A stretch of 64,000 nucleotides of DNA. Origin: Mastigias papua (Eukaryota; Cnidaria; Scyphozoa; Rhizostomeae; Mastigiidae). Below the pieces are notes generated by a model. The model saw only the letters and a program-made list of their open reading frames with translations, searched no databases and was not told where the DNA came from. The position numbers were made by a program, and so were the translations under genes. Shown one piece after another: positions 40,005 through 50,790 of this stretch (positions within the stretch are counted from its first letter, which is position 1; each line of letters starts with the position of its first letter). The stretch covers positions 15,966,459 to 16,030,458 of the forward strand of contig OZ025271.1 of the NCBI GenBank assembly GCA_964019165.1, given 5' to 3'.

Positions 40005-43000
40005 TTGGCCAAAAATGGCTCATTTTCATCACTTTTCAATGTGCAGTCAAAATCAATCAATGTCAATTTTGGTCATTTGTCGGCAAAATACCAAGGTTAT
40101 AGCCTTACTTTTTGGCCAAAATTGGCTCATTTTCATCACTTTTCAATGTGCAGTCAAAATCAATCAATGTCAATTTTGGTCATTTTTCGGCAAAATACCA
40201 AGGTTATAGCCTTACTTTTTGGCCAAACATGGCTCATTTTCATCACTTTTCAATGTGCAGTCAAAATCAATCAATGTCAATTTTGGTCATGTTTCGGCAA
40301 AATACCAAGGTTATAGCCTTACTTTTTGGCCAAAAATGGCTCCTTTTCATCACTTTTCAATGTGCAGTCAAAATCAATCAATGTCAATTTTGGTCATTTT
40401 TCTGCAAAATACCAAGGTTATAGCCTTAATATTTGGCCACACATGGCTCAATTTCATCACTTTTCAATATGCAGTCAAAATCAATCAATGTCAATTTTGG
40501 TCATTTCTCACCAAAATACCAAGGTTATAGCCTTACTTTTTGGCCAAAATTGGCTCATTTTCATCACTTTTCAATGTGCAGTCAAAATCAATCAATGTCA
40601 ATTTTGGTCATTTTTCGGCAAAATACCAAGGTTATAGCCTTACTTTTTGGCCAAACATGGCTCATTTTCATCACTTTTCAATGTGCAGTCAAAATCAATC
40701 AATGTCAATTTTGGTCATGTTTCGGCAAAATACCAAGGTTATAGCCTTACTTTTTGGCCAAAAATGGCTCCTTTTCATCACTTTTCAATGTGCAGTCAAA
40801 ATCAATCAATGTCAATTTTGGTCATTTTTCTGCAAAATGCCAAGGTTATAGCCTTACTTTTTTTTCCAAATATGGTTCGCTTTCATCACTTTTCAATGTG
40901 CAGTCAAAATCAATCAATGTCAATTTTGGTCATTTTTCGGCAAAATACCAAGGTTATAGCCTTACTTTTTGGCCAAAAATGGCTCATTTTCATCACTTTT
41001 CAATGTGCAGTGAAATTCAATCAATGTCAATTTTGGTCATTTTTCGGCAAAATACCAAGGTTATAGCCTTACTCTTTCGCCAAAAATGGCTCCTTTTTCA
41101 TCACTTCTCAATGTGCAGTCAAACTCAATCAATGTCAATTTTGGTCATTTTTCGGCAAAATACCAAGGTTATAGCCTTACTCTTTGGCCAAACATGGCTC
41201 ATTTTCATCACTTTTCAATGTGCAGTCAAAATCAATCAATGTCAATTTTGGTCATGTTTCGGCAAAATACCAAGGTTATAGCCTTACTTTTTGGCCAAAA
41301 ATGGCTCCTTTTCATCACTTTTCAATGTGCAGTCAAAATCAATCAATGTCAATTTTGGTCATTTTTCTGCAAAATACCAAGGTTATAGCCTTAATATTTG
41401 GCCACACATGGCTCAATTTCATCACTTTTCAATGTGTAGTCAAAATCAATCAATGTCAATTTTGGTCATGTTTCGGCAAAATACCAAGGTTATAGCCTTA
41501 CTTTTTGGCCAAAAATGGCTCCTTTTCATCACTTTTCAATGTGCAGTCAAAATCAATCAATGTCAATTTTGGTCATTTTTCTGCAAAATACCAAGGTTAT
41601 AGCCTTAATATTTGGCCACACATGGCTCAATTTCATCACTTTTCAATGTGCAGTCAAAATCAATCAATGTCAATTTTGGTCATTTTTCGGCAAAATACCA
41701 AGGTTATAGGCTTACTTTTTGGCCAAAAATGGCTCATTTTCATCACTTTTCAATGTGCAGTCAAAATCAATCAATGTCAATTTTGGTCATTTGTCGGCAA
41801 AATACCAAGGTTATAGCCTTACTTTTTGGCCAAAATTGGCTCATTTTCATCACTTTTCAATGTGCAGTCAAAATCAATCAATGTCAATTTTGGTCATTTT
41901 TCGGCAAAATACCAAGGTTATAGCCTTACTTTTTGGCCAAACATGGCTCATTTTCATCACTTTTCAATGTGCAGTCAAAATCAATCAATGTCAATTTTGG
42001 TCATGTTTCGGCAAAATACCAAGGTTATAGCCTTACTTTTTGGCCAAAAATGGCTCCTTTTCATCACTTTTCAATGTGCAGTCAAAATCAATCAATGTCA
42101 ATTTTGGTCATTTTTCTGCAAAATACCAAGGTTATAGCCTTAATATTTGGCCACACATGGCTCAATTTCATCACTTTTCAATATGCAGTCAAAATCAATC
42201 AATGTCAATTTTGGTCATTTCTCACCAAAATACCAAGGTTATAGCCTTACTTTTTGGCCAAAATTGGCTCATTTTCATCACTTTTCAATGTGCAGTCAAA
42301 ATCAATCAATGTCAATTTTGGTCATTTTTCGGCAAAATACCAAGGTTATAGCCTTACTTTTTGGCCAAACATGGCTCATTTTCATCACTTTTCAATGTGC
42401 AGTCAAAATCAATCAATGTCAATTTTGGTCATGTTTCGGCAAAATACCAAGGTTATAGCCTTACTTTTTGGCCAAAAATGGCTCCTTTTCATCACTTTTC
42501 AATGTGCAGTCAAAATCAATCAATGTCAATTTTGGTCATTTTTCTGCAAAATACCAAGGTTATAGCCTTACTTTTTTTTCCAAATATGGTTCGCTTTCAT
42601 CACTTTTCAATGTGCAGTCAAAATCAATCAATGTCAATTTTGGTCATTTTTCGGCAAAATACCAAGGTTATAGCCTTACTTTTTGGCCAAAAATGGCTCA
42701 TTTTCATCACTTTTCAATGTGCAGTGAAATTCAATCAATGTCAATTTTGGTCATTTTTCGGCAAAATACCAAGGTTATAGCCTTACTCTTTCGCCAAAAA
42801 TGGCTCCTTTTTCATCACTTCTCAATGTGCAGTCAAACTCAATCAATGTCAATTTTGGTCATTTTTCGGCAAAATACCAAGGTTATAGCCTTACTCTTTG
42901 GCCAAACATGGCTCATTTTCATCACTTTTCAATGTGCAGTCAAAATCAATCAATGTCAATTTTGGTCATGTTTCGGCAAAATACCAAGGTTATAGCCTTA

Positions 43001-43102
43001 CTTTTTGGCCAAAAATGGCTCCTTTTCATCACTTGTCAATGTGCAGTCAAAATCAATCAATGTCAATTTTGGTCATTTTTCTGCAAAATACCAAGGTTAT
43101 AG
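40005..43102 (+). repeat. Higher-order duplication with 1714-bp shift (16 monomers)
   Basis: Units 40005-41388 recur at 41719-43102. Shared markers are TTAATATTTGGCCACAC, a TTCAATATGCAG unit, the T-run variant lacking the GGCC core (CTTTTTTTTCCAAATATGG) and a CTCTTTCGCC unit with an extra T downstream. Both copies keep the same 108-base units. Confidence 0.78.
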
Positions 43103-45480
43103 CCTTAATATTTGGCCACACATGGCTCAATTTCATCACTTTTCAATGTGCAGTCAAAATCAATCAATGTCAATTTTGGTCATTTCTCACCAAAATACCA
43201 AGGTTATAGCCTTACTTTTTGGCCAAATATGGCTCATTTTCATCACTTTTCAATGTGCAGTCAAAATCAATCAATGTCAATTTTGGTCATTTTTCTGCAA
43301 AATACCAAGGTTATCGCCTTAATTTTTGGCCACACATGGCTCAATTTCATCACTTTTGAATGTGCAGTCAAAATCAATCAATGTCAATTTTGTCATTTCT
43401 CACCAAAATACCAAGGTTATAGCCTTACTTTTTGGCCAAACATGGCTCATTTTCATCACTTTTCAATGTGCAGTCAAAATCAATCAATGTCAATTTTGGT
43501 CATTTTTCGGCAAAATACCAAGGTTATAGCCTTACTTTTTGGCCAAATATGGCTCATTTTCATCACTTTTCAATGTGCAGTCAAAATCAATCAATGTCAA
43601 TGTTGGTCATTTTTCGGCAAAATACCAAGGTTATAGCCTTACTTTTTGGCCAAAAATGGCTCATTTTCATCACTTTTCAATGTGCAGTCAAAATCAATCA
43701 ATGTCAATTTTGGTCATTTTTCGGCAAAATACCAAGGTTATAGCCTTACTCTTCGGCCAAAAATGGCTCATTTTCATCACTTTTCAATGTGCAGTCAAAA
43801 TCAATCAATGTCAATTTTGGTCATTTTTCGGCAAAATACCAAGGTTATAGCCTTACTTTTTGGCCAAATATGGCTCATTTTCATCACTTTTCAATGTGCA
43901 GTCAAAATCAATCAATGTCAATTTTGGTCATTTTTCTGCAAAATACCAAGGTTATAGCCTTACTTTTTGGCCAAATATGGCTCATTTTCATCACTTTTCA
44001 ATGTGCAGTCAAAATCAATCAATGTCAATTTTGGTCATTTTTCGGCAAAATACCAAGGTTATAGCCATACTTTTTGGCCAAATATGGCTCATTTTCATCA
44101 CTTTTCAATGTGCAGTGAAATTCAATCAATGTCAATTGTGGTCATTTTTCACCAAAATACCAAGGTTATAGCCTTAATTTTTGGCCAAACATGGCTCAAT
44201 TTCATCACTTTTCAATGTGCAGTCAAAATCAATCAATGTCAATTTTGTCATTTCTCACCAAAATACCAAGGTTATAGCCTTACTTTTTGGCCAAACATGG
44301 CTCATTTTCATCACTTTTCAATGTGCAGTCAAAATCAATCAATGTCAATTTTGGTCATTTTTCGGCAAAATACCAAGGTTATAGCCTTACTTTTTGGCCA
44401 AACATGGCTCATTTTCATCACTTTTCAATGTGCAGTGAAAATCAATCAATGTCAATTTTGGTCATTTTTCGGCAAAATACCAAGGTTATAGCCTTACTTT
44501 TTGGCCAAACATGGCTCATTTTCATCACTTTTCAATGTGCAGTCAAAATCAATCAATGTCAATTTTGGTCATTTTTCGGCAAAATACCAAGGTTATAGCC
44601 TTACTTTTTGGCCAAACATGGCTCATTTTCATCACTTTTCAATGTGCAGTGAAAATCAATCAATGTCAATTTTGGTCATTGTTCGGCAAAATACCAAGGT
44701 TATAGCCTTACTTTTTGGCCAAACATGGCTCCTTTTCATCACTTTTCAATGTGCAGTCAAAATCAATCAATGTCAATTTTGGTCACTTTTCGGCAAAATA
44801 CCAAGGTTATAGCCTTACTCTGTGGCCAAACATGGCTCATTTTCATCACTTTTCAATGTGCAGTGAAATTCAATCAATGTCAATTTTGGTCATGTTTCAC
44901 CAAAATACCAAGGTTATAGCCTTAATTTTTGGCCAAACATGGCTCAATTTCATCACTTTTCAATGTGCAGTCAAAATCAATCAATGTCAATTTTGGTCAT
45001 TTTGCGGCAAAATACCAAGGTTATAGCCTTACTTTTTGGTCAAACATGGCTCATTTTCATCACTTTTCAATGTGCAGTCAAAATCAATCAATGTCAATTT
45101 TGGTCATTTCTCACCAAAATACCAAGGTTATAGGCTTACTTTTTGGCCAAATATGGCTCATTTTCATCACTTTTCAATGTGCAGTCAAAATCAATCAATG
45201 TCAATTTTGGTCATTTTTCGACAAAATACCAAGGTTATAGCCTTACTTTTTGGCCAAAATTGGCTCCTTTTCATCACTTTTCAATGTGCAGTCAAAATCA
45301 ATCAATGTCAATTGTGGTCATTTTTCACCAAAATACCAAGGTTATAGCCTTACTTTTTGGCCAAACATGGCTCATTTTCATCACTTTTCAATGTGCAGTC
45401 AAAATCAATCAATGTCAATTTTGGTCATTTTTCGGCAAAATACCAAGGTTATAGCCTTACTCTTTGGCCAAAAATGGCTC

Positions 45481-45860
45481 ATTGTCATCAGGTTTCAATG
45501 TGTAATCAAAATCAAGCACTTTCAAATTTTGTCCTTTGTGAGGAATATACCAAGGTTATAGCCGTACTGTCTGGCTGAAAATGGGTTAGTTTGGTAATTT
45601 TTAAAACTAGAATGATTTGTATTGATGAACTTCACTTGGTGTCTGTGCTGGCTAAGATACCAATGTTATATGTCGGTAATTGTTTGGCAATATATTAAGG
45701 CTACAGCCTGACCTGTATGCTAAAGTTAGCTATGACTGGTTCTTCAGTCTTCAATATTATAGCGAGAAATCTTCCTCGTCTTCCAATGTGCTCTTTGTTT
45801 TCAAAATGCAGTCGGTGGTCGGAAATATGGGTTGTGTTTGTCAAAAATCCCAAGCATTTT
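45481..45860 (+). repeat. Decayed satellite monomers at the right edge
   Basis: Beyond 45480 the repeat fades rather than stopping. ACCAAGGTTATAGCC followed by a damaged palindrome occurs near 45550, ACCAATGTTATA near 45659, and AAGGCTACAGCCT near 45697. CCAATGTG...TTCAAAATGCAGTC and CAAAAATCCCAAG follow near 45783-45850. Divergence increases away from the array. Confidence 0.7.
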
Positions 45861-46000
45861 AGGGCCGTTCGTCCTCAGGAAATTGTTTGGCTGTCATAGG
45901 TGGTCAATCTTTATTCACAATTATGTAATGTTAATGTATATCATGCTTGGCCGTCCAGGAAGTACGTACGGTTTTTTGAGGGTCGGCGGATGGGTAAAGC

Positions 46001-46314
46001 CTGGTTCTCCTATGTCATAAAGATCGTAAATATCGGGGATTTTTCCGATCCCCGATTCGTATGATATATGAGAACGAGCAAAATGAAGCATCCCCGTCTG
46101 TCCCCGACGATCCCAGTTCCATGTCATAAGAATCGTAAGAATCGTAAGAATAGGAAGCGTTTCTATTTTTCTGATGCGTCCCCGACAATCTCAGATCAAC
46201 TGGGATTCTTACGACATATGTGAACAGGGCTATCGCGAGGATCATAATTATCATTAAAATCTTGAATCGGAAAAATCCCCGATCTTTACGATTCTTGAGA
46301 CATATGAGAACCAG
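46001..46314. mobile_element. 314-bp MITE with long terminal inverted repeats and 8-bp target duplication
   Basis: The left end CTGGTTCTCCTATGTC... and the right end ...ACATATGAGAACCAG are inverted copies of each other over about 48 bases with a few differences, including an inner block ATCGGGGATTTTTCCGAT. The flanks GGTAAAGC (45993-46000) and GGTTAAGC (46315-46322) match at 7 of 8 positions, the duplication size of hAT, P and Merlin transposons. Internal words (CATAAGAATCGTAAGAATCG, TTCTTACGACATATG) repeat the terminal sequence. No transposase is present. Confidence 0.75.
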
Positions 46315-46740
46315 GGTTAAGCGAGCGTAGGTATAATGCAATTAGTTCAAAAGGTGAGAGCTTAATGCAAGTTCTCCTCACCTGTGTGAAAAATTGTTAA
46401 AATGTTGCCAAAAATGGGCAATTTTATTCAAGAAATATCAAAGAGACCTTCATACGCTCGCAGAGAGCTGGTAGGATGGGCTCAGTCCAAAATATACTCG
46501 CGGGTACAAGGTTGGTGGGTTAGTCAAAAATGTCATGATTCTGAGCGTACGTACTTTATGCATGATCCCTTAAGGTGGCGTTTCGACCCCATAAGGTGGT
46601 GATTATGATATCGATTATGATGTACATGAACGCTTAAAGATGGACATGAGGTATGTATATCGTGTAAGTGTGCAATTTTGCGATCGAAGAAAGTGAACTC
46701 TCCTCTTAAAATTAATTCTTTTTCATTATCAATCTAGTCA
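46315..46740. other. Gene-free spacer
   Basis: I see no gene, RNA or repeat signature here. Confidence 0.5.
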
Positions 46741-47142
46741 GGGCTCATACACATCCTGCTCAATATTTTTTCCTGACTTTTCCTGACTGTTTCCTTGAAA
46801 CGGAAGGTGTTTTTGCTTACTACATATCAGAAATGTACACAATATTTTTCCTGACCAACTGGTGCGGCAAATGATGAAAGTGACTGACCCACCTTCTAAA
46901 ACTAAGTACTTGAGCATATTTCTGCAATTTTGGGTAAGAAGAGGAGGCTCTCTGCTCAACAGGAACAAAAAAATATCAGAAACCGTGCAATGCATACAGT
47001 TGTCTATTGGGTACCAAGGAATTCCTCTGCATGGATCCCGACTTTTTCCTGACTTTCTTCAAGCTTTAACAAAGTTTCTTGGCATTTCCTAACTGTCCTT
47101 AAAAACATTTTTCCCCTGATTTTTCCTGACCATATGAACCAT
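46741..47142. mobile_element. Possible MITE with TTTTCCTGAC repeats
   Basis: The word TTTCCTGAC occurs at least five times between 46785 and 47131. The ends GGGCTCATAC and GTATATGAACC-like (as CATATGAACCAT) are weak inverted repeats. The flanking CTAGTCA (46734-46740) and CTAGTGA (47144-47150) differ at one base, possibly an old target duplication. This is a weak case. Confidence 0.35.
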
Positions 47143-47150
47143 GCTAGTGA

Positions 47151-49402
47151 TGGTGTCTGGGTTTGTTCGAATCAGGCGTTGGTAGTAACAGAGTTCAAAA
47201 CAGAGCCTACAAAAATACGAGATTCATTTGAGGAGCGATGAAATACCGACTCTCTGCTGGTGGGGAAACACTGGTATCCAACAAAAGTGTGAGAAGCTGC
47301 TACCGCTCCAATCATCAAAGGGATGTCATTGTTCGTAATATTCCGCTGCTTTTCTCCTTTTTGTTCATTTCGAGGCTGCCACTACTCTAATCACTACGAG
47401 ACTGGACTCTGACAAGAATTGGCACAAACAAAGGATGCAATTCACTACCCAACAAACAGGCTTTAAAAATGCAAACAGTATCGAGATTAAGATGAAAATA
47501 TCTTCAGGCAAATGTATCCTAGCAACTGACGCCCAATCTATAATGATAACATTAATAATTGCACGCTATGAAGGCTGGTCCATTGTATGTAGTCGTTACT
47601 TCATATTCTAGTAACCACTCTAAGGAAACACCGGTTGTGACATTGCTACAAACACTTAACATTTAGCGTTCGATAACTCAAACTCTTATGGAAAATCGAA
47701 ATTTGATCGTGTTTTCGAATTTTCGAATTATGTGGTACTATTTCGCTTATACACGGAACCTTAAACCATCAGATGTTAGAGGTACCCGTGGTACTACGGA
47801 ATTGGGGGAGGGGGCATTTACATATCCGGAAATTAGTTGGGACTAATCCATTATTTGCAATACGCATACATTTTGAATTCTAAGACGTGCGACGGTAAAG
47901 AGGAATTAATCCTCTGCCCCCGCCTGTATGGAGAAATACAATGGACCAACCATTCTGTCTCGGAGCTGAGTACAAAGCTCCATTTTTCAACTGCCTCTAT
48001 TTGAATAATACAAATGAAAATAATTACTAATTCAAAGAAACTGAAACGAGTCTATTCAAAATTCAACGCTACGTATATATTATTAAAATAATGCTAATAC
48101 CGATCAATGAATTGAAAAACGAACAGAACCTTACACTACAATAGGCGACGTGCTAATTGAACTGGAGGCAACAAAATGTAATCGAGTCTGTGGCTAATTT
48201 AGCTGTGCTGACCCCCGGATGATCTGAACTTGGCCGATACCTACGTAATGAATTGGCTATGGTTTCAACTATGGGGTAAACACAACGTGGGAAAGAAGAA
48301 TCTTACTTCAACTGGAAACATCCTGCAGTAGGTACGAGAAGAGAATCTGAGAACACCACTCTGCAACTGCCATTTAGGTAATGAAAAAACCTTCACAGGA
48401 ACTGGGAACCACTGACGTCACTAGCGCAAAATAACACAACACCCATAATCTGGCCTGGTGCCGGATCAGTCCCGACTCAACGAAAGCTACAGGACATTTC
48501 TGTGGATTTACTGGTAAAAGAACAATCTGGAGTAATAGACAACAACTGGTTAACCAGGGTTTATAAAAGGGCGGTTCTGGAAAAGAGGCTATCACACTTG
48601 CTTCAATCCGGTATCATGACTCCCTCAATTTCTGCGGGAAAATAATGTCTACCAGCCTGCTCCTCTCTAGCACGTACACATAACTTACGAAGTGGAAAAC
48701 GCACACATCGCGAGATCGACATATGCGAGTAAGAACAGCAATGGTCCTGGGGCAAAACCAGCTAGCAATACAGATCAAATTAAACATCTTACAAAAATCA
48801 TCCAGATTCAAAACTTCCAGCTATCAATTTGAATCAAAACATTGGTAAGGGATTGGCTCCACGCTTGAGCAGCACATTGCACGAATAAGATGCTGCTAGC
48901 AAGTTAACGAACACTATAATCCCGCGAATTAACGCAACCTACGTGATTACTACGACTACATCCTCTCCTACATAGCTCTACGCTCAAAGCATAATTTACA
49001 TAGCATCAATAATACATAGAAACGAGATTGGTGACGTATGGATATTGTGAGGGACCATAATAATGATAGGTAGGGGAAATAATGAAACACGTGCTCGCTG
49101 TATTAAAAGGCCTTTGTTTGCTAAACAGACTTATAGGCCTAGCGGATGGCTTGTCTGTACGCTCTGGCACATTTTTGATAAGAACACATTTCGCAAAAAA
49201 TACCTGGTTCTTAGAAAAAGAGTATATGCTAGCTTGTGGCAGGGTGTGCTTGGTTTGCCAAAAAAACTTAGGCCTCGTAGAGGATAATCACTACTCGATA
49301 AATCACATGACTTGCGCTGGATCTATCACATGAACATACTATCACATCCTGTGCATAAAACCACAAAATGTGGGCTTATTCCTGGCTACGAAGTGGCACA
49401 AT
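47151..49402. other. Gene-free intergenic stretch
   Basis: About 2.2 kb with no recognised gene. Open frames are short and without family resemblance. The only structure noted is the dispersed repeat at 47669-47760. Confidence 0.5.
47669..47760. repeat. Dispersed repeat (TTCGATAACTC type), copy A
   Basis: The series TTCGATAACTC-AACT-ATGG-AAATCGAAATTT, then TTTTCGAAT-TTCGA, ending GGAACC, matches 61257-61343 block by block. It looks like a degraded DNA-transposon end family. Confidence 0.45.
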
Positions 49403-49552
49403 GCCCATTTCCACTTGCATTCGCACTTCGCATTTCGAATGCGAACTCATTGTTCCCAGTCCGTACGCGAACGTTCTACGAGTGCAAACATTCGAATGAG
49501 GACTGGGAACACAAAATTCGCATGCGAAAGCCGAATGCAAGTGAAAATGGGC
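49403..49552. repeat. Fold-back element of about 150 bp
   Basis: Outer arms: GCCCATTTCCACTTGCATTC at 49403 and the reverse complement ending AAAATGGGC at 49552, 21 bases with one mismatch. Inner arms GTTCCCAGTCC (49452-49462) and GGACTGGGAAC (49500-49510) are perfect. The loop region contains TTCGAATG-type palindromes. It could be a small MITE; I found no clear target duplication. Confidence 0.65.
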
Positions 49553-49812
49553 CTCAAATCGCCAATTAATGGGTAGACGTTGTGATTCGTCTCACAGATG
49601 CACAAGATCAAAATTAAAACGACCAAACATAATCTTCAAGATTCAAGATCAATATACCGAGAAAAGACCACGCTTACCAGTCCAAAAGGCTAGGTCCGAA
49701 CATGTCGCAAAATAAACTGTGACGTGTCACAAGACCGTGGGATCATGTGGATGTTTAACTGAAGATTTCTAACAATTGTAAATATACATTTTTAATTTAA
49801 TTGCTTGTAAGT

Positions 49813-49880
49813 GAGAGACCCCATGAAAATCAGCTACGACTGAAGGGCCACCTCTCTATATTATTATTATTATTATTAAA
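49813..49880 (+). mobile_element. Non-LTR retrotransposon or SINE 3' tail, copy 2
   Basis: GAGACCCCATGAAAATCAGC, TACGACTGAAGGG, a short spacer and (ATT)n. It has the same architecture as 1307-1380. The hairpin core changes from CAGC/GCTG to TCAG/CTGA, so pairing is kept with different bases. Confidence 0.55.
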
Positions 49881-49930
49881 TGAAATGAAACGAAAATATC
49901 AAGAGGTATCAGTTTTGCCTCGGGCTTAGT

Positions 49931-50280
49931 CTTAGGTTCCCAATAAACGGGGGTCTCAATAAACGGGGAGATCGGAAATGTTTCCAAAACCTAATAAACG
50001 GGGTATCTTAATAAATGGGAGGATAGGGGGGTCGGAAAGGTTTCTAAACATCTAATGTCAATTTAACTGTCGATTGCACTTCTAACAAACATCAAAAGAC
50101 ATTCAATTGGCGAAAGAACACTATCACTTGATGAAAGAAGACATTTCTTTTCTCAAAGAAAAAACACGGAAATTATTTTTCATTCCTTGCAATTTAATAA
50201 ACGGGGGTCCTAATAAGCTCCGGGAGAGCCGGGTAAAACATGAAAAATTAAAAAGCCCCCCGGTTTAATAGGAACCTAAG
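49931..50280. mobile_element. MITE-like inverted-repeat element with AATAAACGGGG subrepeats
   Basis: The left end CTTAGGTTCCCAATAAACGG and the reverse complement of the right end (CTTAGGTTCCTATTAAACCG) match at most positions. The interior repeats TAATAAACGGGG at least five times (near 49941, 49957, 49991, 50010, 50195). Its ends and subterminal repeats echo the layout of the element at 3128-3483. No convincing target duplication was found. Confidence 0.55.
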
Positions 50281-50630
50281 AATACGCGCATAACTGTTGA
50301 CTTGTCTATTGAGCTCCATCGCAAGGGAATATGGCCGCGCGACTCTGCGGCATCGGGGAGGCGTCTTATATGTCATTTGTTTGAAGGTTACAATTTCAAA
50401 GGCGTTGAGATAGGAGTTAATATGGCCTAAGACGATATTACGCGAAGTTAAAACGGCAATCAAAAAGATCAAGGAATAACAATTTAAGCCTATTTTCGAA
50501 CCTAAAGCTGGAATATTGAGAAGCTAGCCACCGAAAAACCCCGCGCGGTATATATCATAGAGCATCGATTCGTTCTGATAAACTCTGCTATCAGTTTGCT
50601 TGTGCAGAATAACATCTAGGGTAAAGAACC

Positions 50631-50790
50631 ACCCTCATTGGCTGAAGGGGCAATCACGTACGACACCCCCACTTCTCATGTGGAAAGTGGCAGAACAAAT
50701 TACGAGCTCGGTCCTGATTGGCTAAAAGGCAACTCACGTGTACTACACCACGTCTCGTGTAGAAAGTCGCAAATCCATACCTGCAGCGCA
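50631..50790 (+). promoter_or_regulatory. Duplicated 80-bp module with ATTGGCT and CACGTR motifs
   Basis: Two tandem copies 80 bases apart share, in register, ATTGGCT (50637 and 50717, an inverted CCAAT box), CACGTA/CACGTG (50655 and 50735, an E-box in the second copy) and TGTRGAAAGTSG (about 50679 and 50758). The shared motifs resemble promoter elements; any promoter role, and for which transcript, is inference. Confidence 0.4.

Larger units (their letters stand above)
5241..45480 (+). repeat. 40-kb tandem satellite array, 107-bp monomer, about 375 copies
   Basis: Every monomer reads, in order: AAGGTTATAGCCTTAC, TTTTTGGCCAAAAATGGC, TCATTTTCATCACTTTTCAA, TGTGCAGTCAAAATCAATCA, ATGTCAATTTTGG, TCATTTTTCGGCAAAATACC. 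The period is 107 bases, or 106 in a common variant that loses one G (TTTTGTCATT). All copies face the same way and none is interrupted by an unrelated insertion. Composition is about 34% GC. The variable positions are the right arm of the palindrome (AAAATG, AACATG, AATATG, AAATTG, CAACAATG) and the tail (TTTCGGCAAAA, TTTCTGCAAAA, TTTCACCACAA, TTTCACCAAAA, TCTCGGCAAAA). The open frames it contains mostly begin at TTG and end at the TAG in GTTATAG every third unit; there is no sign of protein coding. Confidence 0.98.

Noticed and set aside
5241..45480. Resemblance of a regular direct-repeat array to CRISPR
   Set aside because: There are no spacers between repeats, the unit is 107 bases, and the context is a eukaryotic genome with introns.
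5241..45480. TGGCCAAAAA in the monomer resembles part of the Tc1 inverted repeat
   Set aside because: The match is ten AT-rich bases centred on a palindrome, with no CAGT end, TA duplication or transposase; most likely coincidence.
5005..45580. Hundreds of overlapping open frames of 60-210 codons in the satellite
   Set aside because: They follow from the 107-base period and the single plus-strand stop. Most begin at TTG, all end at the same TAG, and the three frames overlap in every unit. There is no codon bias, promoter or family match.
48374..48595. Minus-strand 73-codon frame in the intergenic stretch
   Set aside because: No domain or motif recognised, no splice context; length is expected by chance.
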